DNA of 64,000 bases, from positions 1 to 64,000 of the forward strand of contig NZ_JAAAWN010000026.1 of assembly GCF_010500865.1 (NCBI RefSeq), written 5' to 3'. Under the pieces are notes generated by a model. The model searched no databases and was not told the DNA's origin. It worked only from the letters and a program-made list of their open reading frames with translations. A program made the position numbers and the translations under genes. This DNA is from Alteromonas profundi. GTDB lineage: Bacteria > Pseudomonadota > Gammaproteobacteria > Enterobacterales > Alteromonadaceae. Positions 8,871 to 18,098 of the stretch are shown piece after piece (within the stretch, counting starts at the first letter, position 1; every line of letters starts with the position of its first letter).

Positions 8871-9814
8871 GTACCGGATGCTCGAGCGTTTACCTTGTCG
8901 ATAAAGGCTTTGCATTCGCGCGCCCGAGTAATGGGGATCATGTGTCCCGCATTAGGTATAACCTCACTTATACTGTTAACCACTTTACTGGTTACCGCGG
9001 GTATGTGGGTATTGGGCCGCAATATCTTGTCGTTTTCACCAAATAACACGCCTACAGGGCATTTGATTTCATCATAACGCTCGTACTGCTTATATAAACT
9101 ACTTGCTGACGCCACTATGTCACTGCTGGCGTGAAAAAAGCGTTTTGAATGAAGTGAAAGAGCACCGCCACCTTCAAGAGCAAATGTGTTAGGTACCGCT
9201 TCTGGGTAAAAAACTTGAGCCACGCCTTTTTTCCCTCTTTGTAGTTGCAGTGGGGTAGCTAGGGTATTGGCAAGTAGGTGGCGTAAACCCGTATGGGGTA
9301 TATATAGCGACATTAAAGGGCCGGGGGGTTCCATCGCGGGGGTGGTAAGTGGGCATAAAAGTGTAATAGCGTTTATTCGCTGTGGTGCATCTAGGGCAAG
9401 CCTTAAGGAAATGGCGCCGCCCATAGAGTGTCCTACAACAAAGGCCGTGGTTAACCCTACTTTATCCATCCACTGCAATATCATTTGGCTTTGCTGTTTA
9501 AAGTTTGCCGACGTGTCGGCGTGGCGCTCAGAGAAACCACTGCCGGGTCTGTCTATGTTGTAAACCGTATAACGCTCTGCAAGTTGGGTAGCGAGAGTTG
9601 AAAAATTCAATCCATTGCCGGCTAACCCATGTATTAATATCAGCGCTGGCCCTTGGCCTTGTTGATGCCAATGAATACGTCCACCATCAACCTCGGTGAA
9701 GGTGCCAGTAGGAAGAAATTGCCGTTCTATTTTCTTATTCGTGTGTCGGGTGAACCACCAGGTAGTTAACAGCATGAGAGCGATAACGACCGCAAAAACA
9801 ATGAAGTAAGCCAA
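8867..9814 (-). CDS. Alpha/beta-hydrolase with N-terminal membrane anchor
   Basis: A 315-residue serine hydrolase. One N-terminal transmembrane helix (residues 2-20) anchors it, followed by the alpha/beta fold: oxyanion HGLAGNG near residue 62, nucleophile elbow GHSMGG with Ser130, acid Asp262 in FGENDKI and His291 in AGHMIP. The catalytic triad is complete. It probably hydrolyses an ester or a similar small molecule; the substrate cannot be read from the sequence. Its 3' end overlaps the convergent helix-turn-helix gene by four bases. Confidence 0.88.
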   Translation of the reverse strand: MAYFIVFAVVIALMLLTTWWFTRHTNKKIERQFLPTGTFTEVDGGRIHWHQQGQGPALILIHGLAGNGLNFSTLATQLAERYTVYNIDRPGSGFSERHADTSANFKQQSQMILQWMDKVGLTTAFVVGHSMGGAISLRLALDAPQRINAITLLCPLTTPAMEPPGPLMSLYIPHTGLRHLLANTLATPLQLQRGKKGVAQVFYPEAVPNTFALEGGGALSLHSKRFFHASSDIVASASSLYKQYERYDEIKCPVGVLFGENDKILRPNTHIPAVTSKVVNSISEVIPNAGHMIPITRARECKAFIDKVNARASGT

Positions 9815-9947
9815 AATATATCCCTGATACCCTGATGGTGGTGTAAAAACAAACTAATAGTAAAAGAGGGCTGAGTCAATCCAGTGTTTTAGACAAAACT
9901 AAGAATAGCTGTCAGACTAAAACACGAATACGAGGAGAGTTTTAGAT

Positions 9948-10361
9948 ATGCTGGAAATAACACCTTCTGTGACAATTGACGAGAACGAAGTCGATATGCA
10001 GGCAATAAGAGCACAGGGATCAGGTGGACAGAACGTTAATAAAGTTAGCAGTGCGATTCATTTGCGCTTCGATATACCCAACTCTTCGCTGCCACAAAAT
10101 ATGAAAGACACTTTATTAAATTTAAATGACACTCGGGTAACTACCGAGGGTGTGTTTGTATTAAAAGCACAAAGTTACCGCACCCAGGAGCTTAATCGCG
10201 AAGATGCTATTAAACGCCTGAAAATGTGGATAATTAGTGGAACAAAGAAACAAAAGCCCCGCAAGCCAACTCGGTTAAGTCGTGCAGTGAAAGCGCGCCG
10301 AGGTGAAGCGAAAAAGCAGCGAAGTGCGCGGAAATCGCTCCGCAAAAAAGTGGAAATCTAA
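9948..10361 (+). CDS. arfB: Alternative ribosome-rescue factor ArfB
   Basis: A 137-residue protein of the ArfB (YaeJ/ICT1) family, which hydrolyses peptidyl-tRNA on ribosomes stalled at the end of a truncated mRNA. The GGQ motif (Gly26-Gly27-Gln28, in AQGSGGQNVNKV) sits in the N-terminal release-factor-like domain. The C-terminal tail is strongly basic (KQKPRKPTRLSRAVKARRG) as expected for the part that enters the empty mRNA channel. Length and layout are standard. The gene stands alone. Confidence 0.95.
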   Translation: MLEITPSVTIDENEVDMQAIRAQGSGGQNVNKVSSAIHLRFDIPNSSLPQNMKDTLLNLNDTRVTTEGVFVLKAQSYRTQELNREDAIKRLKMWIISGTKKQKPRKPTRLSRAVKARRGEAKKQRSARKSLRKKVEI

Positions 10362-10486
10362 GCCAATATAGCCTAAAGTATTAGTCTTCAGCGACGTCAT
10401 TGTACAAAACGAATGGAAAATTCTAATAATTTTAAAGAATACGTTTTGCGTTCATGCTGTTAGCAACAAATTAGGGAAGCACTTAA

Positions 10487-11164
10487 ATGACACGTTCTGA
10501 CATTATCCCCATGGTACTTTTTGGTGCCATCTTAGTGTCGCTTGGGATTAATACACCTCAAGCGGCAAACGAAATAATCGCGCGCCTATTCGACAAGTCA
10601 ATCGCCAACAGCGAGTTACAACCGTCACAGCAAGATGTGGATAGGTTTCAAGCTATTCTTACTGATAAGTCGGATAAAGAAATTCGTCAACTGCTCGCTC
10701 AACGGGCTTTAGGTGAAAAAATTTCCGAGTCTGTTCTGGCCGACTATGCGCAAAAAAATAATATTGAGCCAAATGCAGCTGAGATCCAGTCGGCGTACTC
10801 AGTGATTAAAACGTGGACCTTAGATTTAGCTGAACAAGAGGGCTATTCACAACAAGAAGTCGACCGGTATCGTCGCGCAATGGCACAAGGAATGGCGAAA
10901 AGTTGGAAAGTATCAAAATCTCTTTATGAACACTTCGGTGGCGAAGTGGCATTTCAACAGAGCAATCCATTAACCCCTGTAGGTGCGTACCGCGATCTCT
11001 TCGCTCAGTACCAAGAGAAAGGCGATTTTGTTATTTACGATCCCATTTTCAAGGCGGCTTTTTGGGAGTCGGTAAAAGTACGCTACGCCAAAGTACTTGA
11101 TGAAAATGACGTAGACTTTACTACCCCGTGGTGGGAATACTCGCAAACGGCAGCGAGTGAATAG
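10487..11164 (+). CDS. Exported protein with SurA-like N-terminal region
   Basis: A 225-residue protein with an N-terminal hydrophobic segment (VLFGAILVSLGI) acting as signal or anchor. A helical region follows (residues 45-130: QQDVDRFQAILTDKSDKEIR, and later EQEGYSQQEVDRYRRAMAQG) resembling the chaperone domain of SurA/PpiD-type proteins, but there is no parvulin domain. The C-terminal third is acidic and aromatic. It could be a periplasmic chaperone-like factor. I do not recognise a named family with confidence. Confidence 0.55.
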   Translation: MTRSDIIPMVLFGAILVSLGINTPQAANEIIARLFDKSIANSELQPSQQDVDRFQAILTDKSDKEIRQLLAQRALGEKISESVLADYAQKNNIEPNAAEIQSAYSVIKTWTLDLAEQEGYSQQEVDRYRRAMAQGMAKSWKVSKSLYEHFGGEVAFQQSNPLTPVGAYRDLFAQYQEKGDFVIYDPIFKAAFWESVKVRYAKVLDENDVDFTTPWWEYSQTAASE

Positions 11165-11275
11165 TTTTAAGCAAGGGATTTTTGCCAGTTAGTCGTATCA
11201 TCCCTTACTTTTATCGCATAGCATAAAAGTGTAGTAATTCCGCCTTTCTACAAGACAAGCCTTTTTCCAGTTTAA

Positions 11276-11312
11276 AATTATCAGCAATGTGATTATTACA
11301 TTGCTGATAATT
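11276..11312. terminator. Long inverted repeat between convergent genes
   Basis: A perfect 15-base inverted repeat (AATTATCAGCAATGT and its complement) around the seven-base loop gattatt, lying between the convergent genes ending at 11164 and 11395. It probably serves both transcripts as a transcription end or stabilising hairpin. There is no U-run of more than three, and the stem is AT-rich, so an operator is also possible. Confidence 0.5.
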
Positions 11313-11394
11313 GTCGTTTCTTTGTCGGCCCCTATTTGGGCTCTCGTTCAGGCTTTTAGCTTTTTAACGTACTTGTGTGACCAAAAGCATGCTT

Positions 11395-12216
11395 CTAATT
11401 TACTTGGTATTCGTCGTTTGTACGAATATAAAGCGTAGCCGATGCATTGCCATTATTTTGAATGTGGTGGGTGAACTTACCTGTAGATTCTATAAAGCTG
11501 GCTGGGCGCAACGTAAGGGCGGTACTTTGCTCATTTGAGGAGTAGTTAACATCGCCGCTAATGACCACGGCGCGAAACTCGCTGGCGTGCGTGATAATTT
11601 CGCCGTTAAAGCCTACAGGTAGTTTGATCATTGAACCTGTCATATTGAGGGGACTTTCCCACACGAAAGTAGACTCTACGCCAGCGGCAGTAATATTGCT
11701 TAGTTCGCTACTGTCTAGCCAAACAATGTTATCTGCATGCATATTAAGCGGGCGTTCACCATTATCAAATTGCGCATCGGTAGGCTTCACTAAATAAGGG
11801 CCACTGTCTATTTCAAGGTATATTAGATTATTCTGGCCGTTGGCGGCTGTCGTATGGTTTTCGCCAGCGGGCTGGGTCCAAAAAGAACCAGTAGGCATCC
11901 ACATCTTTTCCGCTTCTGGGTCGTCATTATGCATCTGTCCTTCAATAACAATGCCACGGTATGTAATGTTATGAATATGCGGCGGCGACTCAAAGCCTTT
12001 TTTAAACTTCACTAACATACCTGTTGCAGTATCTGTGGTTCTATCTCCCCATAGATCGGCGGCTCCTGGGCTTTTATCGCCACGAAGGGGGTTAAGAAAG
12101 CCCCAATTAACGTCGCTAGCGACTACCACGTTTGCCACGTTTTCTTGGGCAAAGGCAGGGGCTAATGTGAGTGATGCAACAAGGGCAAGGGCAGAGGTGT
12201 TGATTAATCGTTTCAT
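11395..12216 (-). CDS. Exported DUF4437 bicupin protein
   Basis: A 273-residue protein with a clear signal peptide ending LAPAFA-QE and two cupin-type halves. The first half carries the metal-site-like HIHN (in [13 protein letters not shown]) and ENHTTA; the second carries a similar [10 protein letters not shown] and FTHHIQNNG. These histidines suggest a bound metal in each half. The pattern matches DUF4437 proteins, whose function is not established. It is transcribed divergently from a LysR regulator 147 bp away, the classic arrangement for a regulator and its target, so the regulator probably controls it. GGAGC precedes the start. Confidence 0.8.
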   Translation of the reverse strand: MKRLINTSALALVASLTLAPAFAQENVANVVVASDVNWGFLNPLRGDKSPGAADLWGDRTTDTATGMLVKFKKGFESPPHIHNITYRGIVIEGQMHNDDPEAEKMWMPTGSFWTQPAGENHTTAANGQNNLIYLEIDSGPYLVKPTDAQFDNGERPLNMHADNIVWLDSSELSNITAAGVESTFVWESPLNMTGSMIKLPVGFNGEIITHASEFRAVVISGDVNYSSNEQSTALTLRPASFIESTGKFTHHIQNNGNASATLYIRTNDEYQVN

Positions 12217-12363
12217 TGAAGTGCTCCGTTTAGGTTGTTTTAACTATAGTAGTACCTAACATTGTTTCTATAAATGCGGTAATCTTTGATTTACTTTCGC
12301 TAAAACGTGGATAATAAAATGCCTATATCTTTTGTTTGCCCAAGTGACTATTAAGAGATTTGA

Positions 12364-13332
12364 ATGAAAATTGCCGATTTACAGGTTTTGTTAAAGGTTG
12401 CTGAACTCCACTCTATTACCCAAGCCGCTAATCAGTTGGATATGAGTTCTTCTGCTGCCAGCGTATCGTTGAAGCGAGTAGAGCAAGCATTAGGAACCCA
12501 ATTGTTTGTACGCACCACCCGACAAATTAGGCTAACCCCTGAAGGTGAGCGTTACCTGCCTCTTTGTAAACAGGCGTTGACCCTACTTCAACAAGGACAG
12601 CTGTTAATCAACGAAGAGCAGCAATCTGTGAGCGGAGAGGTGCGTATGGCAGTGTCTAGTGAAATGGGGCGCAATCTTATGCGGGTGTTGCTGAATAAAA
12701 TTATGGATCAGTATAAAGGCATTACACTAAGGCTGCATGCGAACGATAGCCGCGCAGACTTTTATCGTGACGGCGTTGATGTGGCACTGCGCGCAATAAC
12801 CAAAGATGCAGCGCAAGATTTAAACTTATATGGCTTTAAAATTTGCGATATTCCTCATGTATTGTGTGCGTCTGAAAACTATATTGCGTTGCACGGGCAG
12901 CCTACCAGTCCAGAAGATTTATCGAATCACAATGCCTTGCTATATAAGCTTTACGAAGTTGTACACGATAGCTGGGAGCTCTACCAAGGCGGGCAAAAAT
13001 TCAAAGTTAAGATGAATAGCGATCGGGCTGTAAATGATGGCGATATTGTAAGGCGCTGGTGCGTAGACGGCGCAGGAGTAGCAAAAAAATCAGCCATTGA
13101 TGTTGCGCAAGATTTGCTGACTGGACGACTTAAACGGCTTATGCCTGATTACACCATTCCGTTAACCGAAATGTGGCTAGTGCTTCCAAGTCGGCAACTA
13201 ATCTCGCCCGCCATTCGACATATTCGAGATGAACTAAAGCGCACAATAGCCGATTTACGAGAGCAATTAATTGCCCATGGCATCATTGAAGTAAAAGAGT
13301 GGCCACAGCTAGAATTACCTGCAGAGGTTTAA
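12364..13332 (+). CDS. LysR-family regulator, divergent from the cupin gene
   Basis: A 322-residue LysR regulator. The helix-turn-helix is in residues 4-60 (LQVLLKVAELHSITQAANQL, SSAASVSLKRVEQALGTQLF), with the effector-binding domain after residue 90. The C-terminal extension of about 30 residues (after SPAIRHIRDELKRTIADL) is longer than usual. Position and orientation suggest that it regulates the adjacent cupin gene and itself from the shared 147-bp gap. Confidence 0.9.
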   Translation: MKIADLQVLLKVAELHSITQAANQLDMSSSAASVSLKRVEQALGTQLFVRTTRQIRLTPEGERYLPLCKQALTLLQQGQLLINEEQQSVSGEVRMAVSSEMGRNLMRVLLNKIMDQYKGITLRLHANDSRADFYRDGVDVALRAITKDAAQDLNLYGFKICDIPHVLCASENYIALHGQPTSPEDLSNHNALLYKLYEVVHDSWELYQGGQKFKVKMNSDRAVNDGDIVRRWCVDGAGVAKKSAIDVAQDLLTGRLKRLMPDYTIPLTEMWLVLPSRQLISPAIRHIRDELKRTIADLREQLIAHGIIEVKEWPQLELPAEV

Positions 13333-13424
13333 GTTAATTTTTCATTTTTTACTCATTGGGTGGAATAAACCTTCTTATTTAACCGTTATCTCAGTGTCCA
13401 TTATGAAAAACAGGAGATTAACGG

Positions 13425-14183
13425 ATGAACAAGTTAACTACAGCGATAATTTTAGCCCTTGGTGTGTCAGCTCAGGGCGTTTATGCACAGGAAACCTCTG
13501 CTAGCGTAGACGCTTCATCACAATCTTCCCTTCAACTGAGTATGGCGGGAGATAATGATTTTGCCAGCACAAGTAACAGCGATGCAACAGCGCAAAGCGC
13601 GGTAAACGGTGCAGTGTTAGTTTCGGCCAGTGTGCCTAGCGACACCGAAGCCGCATCCGACGTAGCCAGTGACACTGAATCGACAGCAGGTTCAAATACC
13701 ACCGCAGATGCAAGTGCTGATAGCGACACTGATCAAAACCTAATAGCTAGTGCTGATGAGAGCCAAGACGAAACACAAAGTGAGGCAGAGGAAGGCGTAG
13801 AGCAAACCTCTACCTTGCTAATGAATACCACTGCCGATACCCGTTCCTCAGTGGCAACAGTAGTCAACACAAGTGCCTCATTGATTGACAGTGAAGAGGC
13901 AACAAATTTGACCGCCAATGTAACCGCAAATGTGCAAGGTGTAGTAACTAATGCAGTAGCGAACACCGTTGATACGACTGTGGCGTCTACCGTTACCTCT
14001 ACTGTTAATTCAACAGTAGAAGGCAGTGTAAGCGCGGTGATTGATGATGTCGTAGCCTCAAGCGTTGAAGGAGCCTTAACATCTGCCGTTGATAGCTCGG
14101 TAACTACGGCGGTAAGCGATACGGTAACAGGGTCGGTTGAAGAGAGTATTGCCAGTAATATTAGCGGTATGATTGGTCAATAG
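13425..14183 (+). CDS. Secreted Ser/Thr/Val-rich protein with a tetrad repeat
   Basis: A 252-residue protein with a signal peptide cleaved near VYA-QE (residue 22). Residues 25-160 are low-complexity, rich in Ser, Ala, Asp and Thr and acidic, with no hydrophobic core pattern. Residues 162-250 are strictly periodic: every fourth residue (162, 166, 170 ... 250, 23 of 23) is Val, Ile or Leu, with mostly Ser, Thr, Ala, Gly, Asn or Asp between. This could form one continuous hydrophobic stripe on a helix or a repetitive surface fibre. I recognise no family. It lies 125 bp upstream of an outer-membrane beta-barrel gene on the same strand. AGGAG precedes the ATG. Confidence 0.75.
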   Translation: MNKLTTAIILALGVSAQGVYAQETSASVDASSQSSLQLSMAGDNDFASTSNSDATAQSAVNGAVLVSASVPSDTEAASDVASDTESTAGSNTTADASADSDTDQNLIASADESQDETQSEAEEGVEQTSTLLMNTTADTRSSVATVVNTSASLIDSEEATNLTANVTANVQGVVTNAVANTVDTTVASTVTSTVNSTVEGSVSAVIDDVVASSVEGALTSAVDSSVTTAVSDTVTGSVEESIASNISGMIGQ

Positions 14184-14308
14184 CATAGCCGCGTTCAATA
14201 ACTAAGGCAGCCGTACTCTTTAGGGCGCGGTTGCCACGTTCATTTAACTTCCCTCTTGTACCGCAGTGCTTTTGTTAACAGCGGTCCTTCGCTACAAAAA
14301 GATGATTT

Positions 14309-15229
14309 ATGAAAACCTGTCATAAACTCTCAGCATTCAGCTTTATATTGTTAAATATGTCCTTCGCAGCAGCGCAAAGTAATGAAAACGATGGCACTTG
14401 GTATGATGTAAGTGGCAAGGCGTATTTGGGCTATGGCTATGATAGTAATGTGAGCGTTAGTGAACTTGATACCAATACGGATACCTCAGATACTGCTACC
14501 TATAGCCGCGCACAATTAAAAGTGAAACTTAGGCCCAACAAGCGCTGGACGTTTGCCGGTTCCGCGCAATATGCTAACACCAAATACAAAGAACAATCTG
14601 CGTTTGATTTGGCAATAACCACCTATTCAGGTGAAATGAGTTACCAAGCCCCATGGGTTAAAATAGGGATGCATCATTACCATGCTAATGCTGATTTAGA
14701 CAGCATCCGTTATCTTACTTATAAGCAATCTGGGGTTTCTGCAGGCAATGGTTTTTTAGAGCGAGCTTATTGGCGCGTCAGTGCTGATAGTATCGACAAA
14801 GAATTACCTGCGGATACAAGGCGCAATAGCGATGCTGAAGCATTAAGAGGTGATGTGTTTTGGTTCTTCAACCAGGCCTCATTTATAAAATTTGGGGCTA
14901 GCTACCACGATGAAGATGCCCTTGATACCCAGTTTGATTTTGCTGGCAAAAAAGTTGATGTGTCTTACGCATTAACGTTTCCTCTTCTTGCCAAGATGAG
15001 TGAAATCACCGTGGCATATGAGTATGAGCAGCGCGCTTATGAGAATGAAGGCCCGGGCGGGGTAGGGCGAGAGGACTACCGACAACGTATTAAAGCGAAT
15101 TTTACGTATCCGCTCTACGACTTTGCCGATATTAGCCTTAATACTCAATATGGCAATTACAATTCCACCGTGGTAAGTGCTGATTATAAAGAAACCGTGG
15201 CGGAGCTAGGCGTTCGACTTCACTTTTGA
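14309..15229 (+). CDS. Outer-membrane beta-barrel protein
   Basis: A 306-residue protein with a signal peptide (cleavage near SFAAA-QS) and alternating amphipathic strands typical of a beta-barrel, ending in the aromatic C-terminus required for outer-membrane assembly (GVRLHF). The repeated strand pattern (KAYLGYGYDSNVSVS, then AQLKVKLRPNKRWTFAGSAQ) resembles the barrel of surface-lipoprotein-assembly or DUF560-type proteins, but that assignment is weak. It follows the tetrad-repeat secreted protein and could help to place it at the surface. Its last ten bases overlap the convergent protease gene. Confidence 0.7.
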   Translation: MKTCHKLSAFSFILLNMSFAAAQSNENDGTWYDVSGKAYLGYGYDSNVSVSELDTNTDTSDTATYSRAQLKVKLRPNKRWTFAGSAQYANTKYKEQSAFDLAITTYSGEMSYQAPWVKIGMHHYHANADLDSIRYLTYKQSGVSAGNGFLERAYWRVSADSIDKELPADTRRNSDAEALRGDVFWFFNQASFIKFGASYHDEDALDTQFDFAGKKVDVSYALTFPLLAKMSEITVAYEYEQRAYENEGPGGVGREDYRQRIKANFTYPLYDFADISLNTQYGNYNSTVVSADYKETVAELGVRLHF

Positions 15230-16518
15230 ATAATACCATACCCATAAACCATGTCTCTACCTATCTCTCCCGCATCAACGGCCATCTCAATAAGTTGTGT
15301 CATGGCCCTAGCCCTGTCTTTGCTTGAACGCAGGGCGCAGGCATAGCGTGCAGTTACCCGCGGGGCAGCCATGGATGTCCCTGTTTCTCGATAGGCTTCT
15401 TCTTGAGGATGGGCAGTTTTCACAGACACCCCAAGAGCCGAAAAATCGATATAGTCGCCCTGATTCGCCCATCTATAAATAGCGTTGGCTTTATCTACTG
15501 CTGTTACCGCAACCGTGCTGGCATAGGCCGCTGGATAAGCTGGGGGAGCCGCTGGACCTTCATTGCCAGCAGCGCTAACTACCTGAATTCCCTGCTTATC
15601 TATGGTCTTTAGTACACTTTCCAATACCGGGTTATGGGGTCCGGCGAGGCTCATATTAATTGTGTCTACCTGCAGCGCAGCTAAATATTCCAGCCCGTTT
15701 ATCAGGGCAAAAAGGGTTGCCCCTTGGCTTACTGAATTGCGCTGATAAAAAACACCAGCGTTATATAATTGGCTGCCCGCGTGCATTTCTTCGGCTAATA
15801 AACCGGCCACCGCGGTGCCGTGAATATTACTTATTGGTGTGCCTTCCTCTAAGAAGCTTTGCTGTTGTAGCTGAATATGCTGAAACACCGCATGTTCAGT
15901 GTAAATTTGTGTATCGATCATGCCCACTCGGGTAGGTATTTCGCATTGACGTATAGGGGGCGTTGCCGATATTGGGTCGCCGTGTATTGCCCCACTTTGC
16001 GATAGATACACATGGTTTCTGGCAATTTGCGCGCTAAGTGACGGCGGTAAGGTGTCTCTAATTCTAGACACTTCATCTAGCGCCGCTGAAACCTTTACCG
16101 TGAAAACCCATTGTGAAAGCGAAGGTAGAAAACGTGCATCAACCACAGTAATGTCTGGGTGCGAAAGGGCGTGTATATCTTGTTGCCGACCGAGTAAGAC
16201 CCATTCCCTTTCAACCGCAATATCTCCTTCAGGGGTGATAACTTCCCGTAAAATGTGTTTCCCACCCGCGGCTTTGATGGCCACAGTTTCAGGTATTGCA
16301 AATAAAGGTTTAGTTAACCGTTGGCCAACCTTGGAAAGCTGTTGTTGCTGCTGAACTACATTATCTCTAAGTCCTTGGCGTATATCGGATAAGTCCTTAG
16401 GAAGTTTATCAATTATTGGTGTGATAGGGGCTACCACCTGCGGGGGCAATGTAAGTTGGGCCTGCGCGTTAAACACAGTGAACATGGCTATACAAGAAAG
16501 CAAACGTTTTACGTTCAT
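15220..16518 (-). CDS. Secreted S8 (subtilisin-like) serine peptidase
   Basis: A 432-residue protease. Signal peptide MNVKRLLSCIAMFTVFNAQA; a prodomain-like region to about residue 195 with a QQQQQ run at 56-60; then the S8 domain with a complete triad: Asp202 (RVGMIDTQIY), His233 (NIHGTAVAGL) and Ser382 (ETGTSMAAPRV), plus the oxyanion Asn319 in SAAGNEGPAAPP. It is probably exported to the periplasm or cell surface and self-processed. It lies opposite the ECF sigma operon, with which it shares a 309-bp intergenic region containing a striking palindrome, and converges on the beta-barrel gene. Confidence 0.9.
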   Translation of the reverse strand: MNVKRLLSCIAMFTVFNAQAQLTLPPQVVAPITPIIDKLPKDLSDIRQGLRDNVVQQQQQLSKVGQRLTKPLFAIPETVAIKAAGGKHILREVITPEGDIAVEREWVLLGRQQDIHALSHPDITVVDARFLPSLSQWVFTVKVSAALDEVSRIRDTLPPSLSAQIARNHVYLSQSGAIHGDPISATPPIRQCEIPTRVGMIDTQIYTEHAVFQHIQLQQQSFLEEGTPISNIHGTAVAGLLAEEMHAGSQLYNAGVFYQRNSVSQGATLFALINGLEYLAALQVDTINMSLAGPHNPVLESVLKTIDKQGIQVVSAAGNEGPAAPPAYPAAYASTVAVTAVDKANAIYRWANQGDYIDFSALGVSVKTAHPQEEAYRETGTSMAAPRVTARYACALRSSKDRARAMTQLIEMAVDAGEIGRDMVYGYGIIQK

Positions 16519-16671
16519 ATATCACTCTTAGTTATTTGGTGCGGTGTTGTTGCTAACCCTGTCAGTAACTTTAGCACTGTATTCGCTCCAATTTTTAGGA
16601 GGTGAAAAGACAAAGGCGCAGAATAGTTATCTATAGCATAGGGCGATAGCTGTACCCGTCTTTTAAAAGGA

Positions 16672-16688
16672 TGGCACAAATCGTGCCA
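16672..16688. promoter_or_regulatory. Palindrome resembling a sigma54 -24/-12 element on both strands
   Basis: TGGCAC-AAATC-GTGCCA is a perfect six-base inverted repeat with a five-base spacer. Read on the minus strand, TGGCACG is followed at the right distance by GTGC, so the invariant GG and GC of a sigma54 promoter are ten bases apart; the plus strand also fits, but less well. Transcription would reach the protease gene (minus) 144 bp on, or the sigma gene (plus) about 140 bp on. It may equally be a repressor operator. Confidence 0.4.
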
Positions 16689-16827
16689 CGCAATCTATTA
16701 TTCGAAGCGTGCCTTAATTGTTTATAGGGTTAACGAGCGCGAACGCAAAAAATTCCAAATATTAGGGAATAAAGTCACAGCTGACACGTTAACTCCATAT
16801 AAGGCGTAAAATAATAGGTAAATAACA

Positions 16828-17316
16828 ATGCAAGAAGAGCTTACCGATTTAGTCCCCTCATTGAGGAAATTTGCATACTCGTTAACGGGGAACATGCATG
16901 ATGCAGATGATCTACTCCAAACTACCCTTGAGAAGCTGCTCTGTAAGCCGCTGCCAAAAGAGGCCACATTGATGGCGTGGGCGTTTCGCGTATGTCGAAA
17001 TGTATGGATTGATGAATATCGGGCACAGAAAGTAAGGCAGCAGGCTGCCCAGTCACCAGAATTACAGGAACAAGGAAACGTTGAAGAAGACGCGGTGCTA
17101 AGCGGAGAAATTACTTTAAAGCAAGTATCTAATGCAATGGGGTCGCTACCTGATGAACAAAAGGAAACACTTTCATTGGTTGCGGTACAAGGTATGAGTT
17201 ATCAAGATGCCTCTAAAATATTGTCGGTTCCCACCGGTACTATTATGAGCCGCCTAGCGAGGGCTAGGGCAAAGCTAAGTACCGTACTTAGAGCTGAGCA
17301 TGGAGTATTTTCATAA
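16828..17316 (+). CDS. ECF-type RNA polymerase sigma factor
   Basis: A 162-residue sigma-70 factor of the extracytoplasmic-function class. Region 2 includes LRKFAYSLTGNMHDADDLLQ and MAWAFRVCRNVWIDEYR (promoter -10 recognition). Region 4 includes LPDEQKETLSLVAVQGMSYQ and the helix-turn-helix VPTGTIMSRLARARAKL (-35 recognition). The stop codon overlaps the start of the next gene (TAATG), so the two are translationally coupled. The partner is an anti-sigma factor with a membrane helix, so the pair probably senses an envelope signal. Length is typical. Confidence 0.92.
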   Translation: MQEELTDLVPSLRKFAYSLTGNMHDADDLLQTTLEKLLCKPLPKEATLMAWAFRVCRNVWIDEYRAQKVRQQAAQSPELQEQGNVEEDAVLSGEITLKQVSNAMGSLPDEQKETLSLVAVQGMSYQDASKILSVPTGTIMSRLARARAKLSTVLRAEHGVFS

Positions 17317-18098
17317 TGATGTCAGATGAAAAGCTATCTGCATTTTTGGATGCTGAATTAAATCATAACGAAATGGAAGAGGTGCGCGAAGCCCTCGCTA
17401 ATACCCCTTCGCTGGCCGATAGATTAGCAGCATTGGCTCAAGTAGATATGGTGGTAAAACAGGCGGCCGAGCTGGCGACGAGAACACCGCTACCCGCTGA
17501 AATAGTTTCTCTGCTAAGTAGCGAGAAACCTGAACACCCGCCTTATCGTTCGCCGCATTCAGAGCAGGCTTCTAACATAAGCCCTATAGGCCAGCAGCGA
17601 AATAAAATAAAAAAATGGACGGTGCCACTGTCGTTAGCCGCGGGTATCGCCGCTGTGGCCGGCCTTAGCTATATGCAGCTGAGTTCTTCTCCTTCAAACG
17701 AAAATAACTATTGGGCAAGTGTCTCTGCGGCCCTTGATACGGCGCATAGTGGTGAAACCATTACCTTAACGTCAGGGCTTAATGTTACCCCTAAATTATC
17801 CTTTCAAAGCACAACCGAAGGATTGTGTCGTCAGGCTGAGTTAGCGGGTCAAGATGAACTTAATGTGGTTATCGCTTGTAAAAACCAACAAGGAAACTGG
17901 CAGTTGCAGGCAACTAAAATTTTACCCATCGGTCAGTCGCAAGGCCAGTACCAAACGGCCAGTGCAAGCAAAGTGCTAGAGCAAGAGTTAGATGAATTAA
18001 TGGCTTCTGCACCTTTTAATCGCGTGCAAGAAGCGACTGCTATAAAGCAGCAATGGCAAGAAACTAAGGTTGTTACAGGAGAAAATGATGAAAACTAA
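17316..18098 (+). CDS. Membrane-anchored anti-sigma factor
   Basis: A 260-residue protein with an N-terminal anti-sigma-like region (MSDEKLSAFLDAELNHNEME, residues 2-20), one transmembrane helix at about residues 102-121 (WTVPLSLAAGIAAVAGLSYM) and a periplasmic C-terminal domain containing two Cys residues. There is no HxxxCxxC zinc motif, so it is not a redox ZAS-type factor. It would hold the upstream sigma factor at the membrane until a periplasmic signal, probably proteolysis, releases it. The start overlaps the sigma stop by one base, with an alternative ATG three bases on. Confidence 0.82.
   Translation: MMSDEKLSAFLDAELNHNEMEEVREALANTPSLADRLAALAQVDMVVKQAAELATRTPLPAEIVSLLSSEKPEHPPYRSPHSEQASNISPIGQQRNKIKKWTVPLSLAAGIAAVAGLSYMQLSSSPSNENNYWASVSAALDTAHSGETITLTSGLNVTPKLSFQSTTEGLCRQAELAGQDELNVVIACKNQQGNWQLQATKILPIGQSQGQYQTASASKVLEQELDELMASAPFNRVQEATAIKQQWQETKVVTGENDEN

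Noticed and set aside
16052-16354. A 100-codon plus-strand frame inside the subtilase gene
   Set aside because: Antisense shadow of a well-supported gene with an intact catalytic triad.
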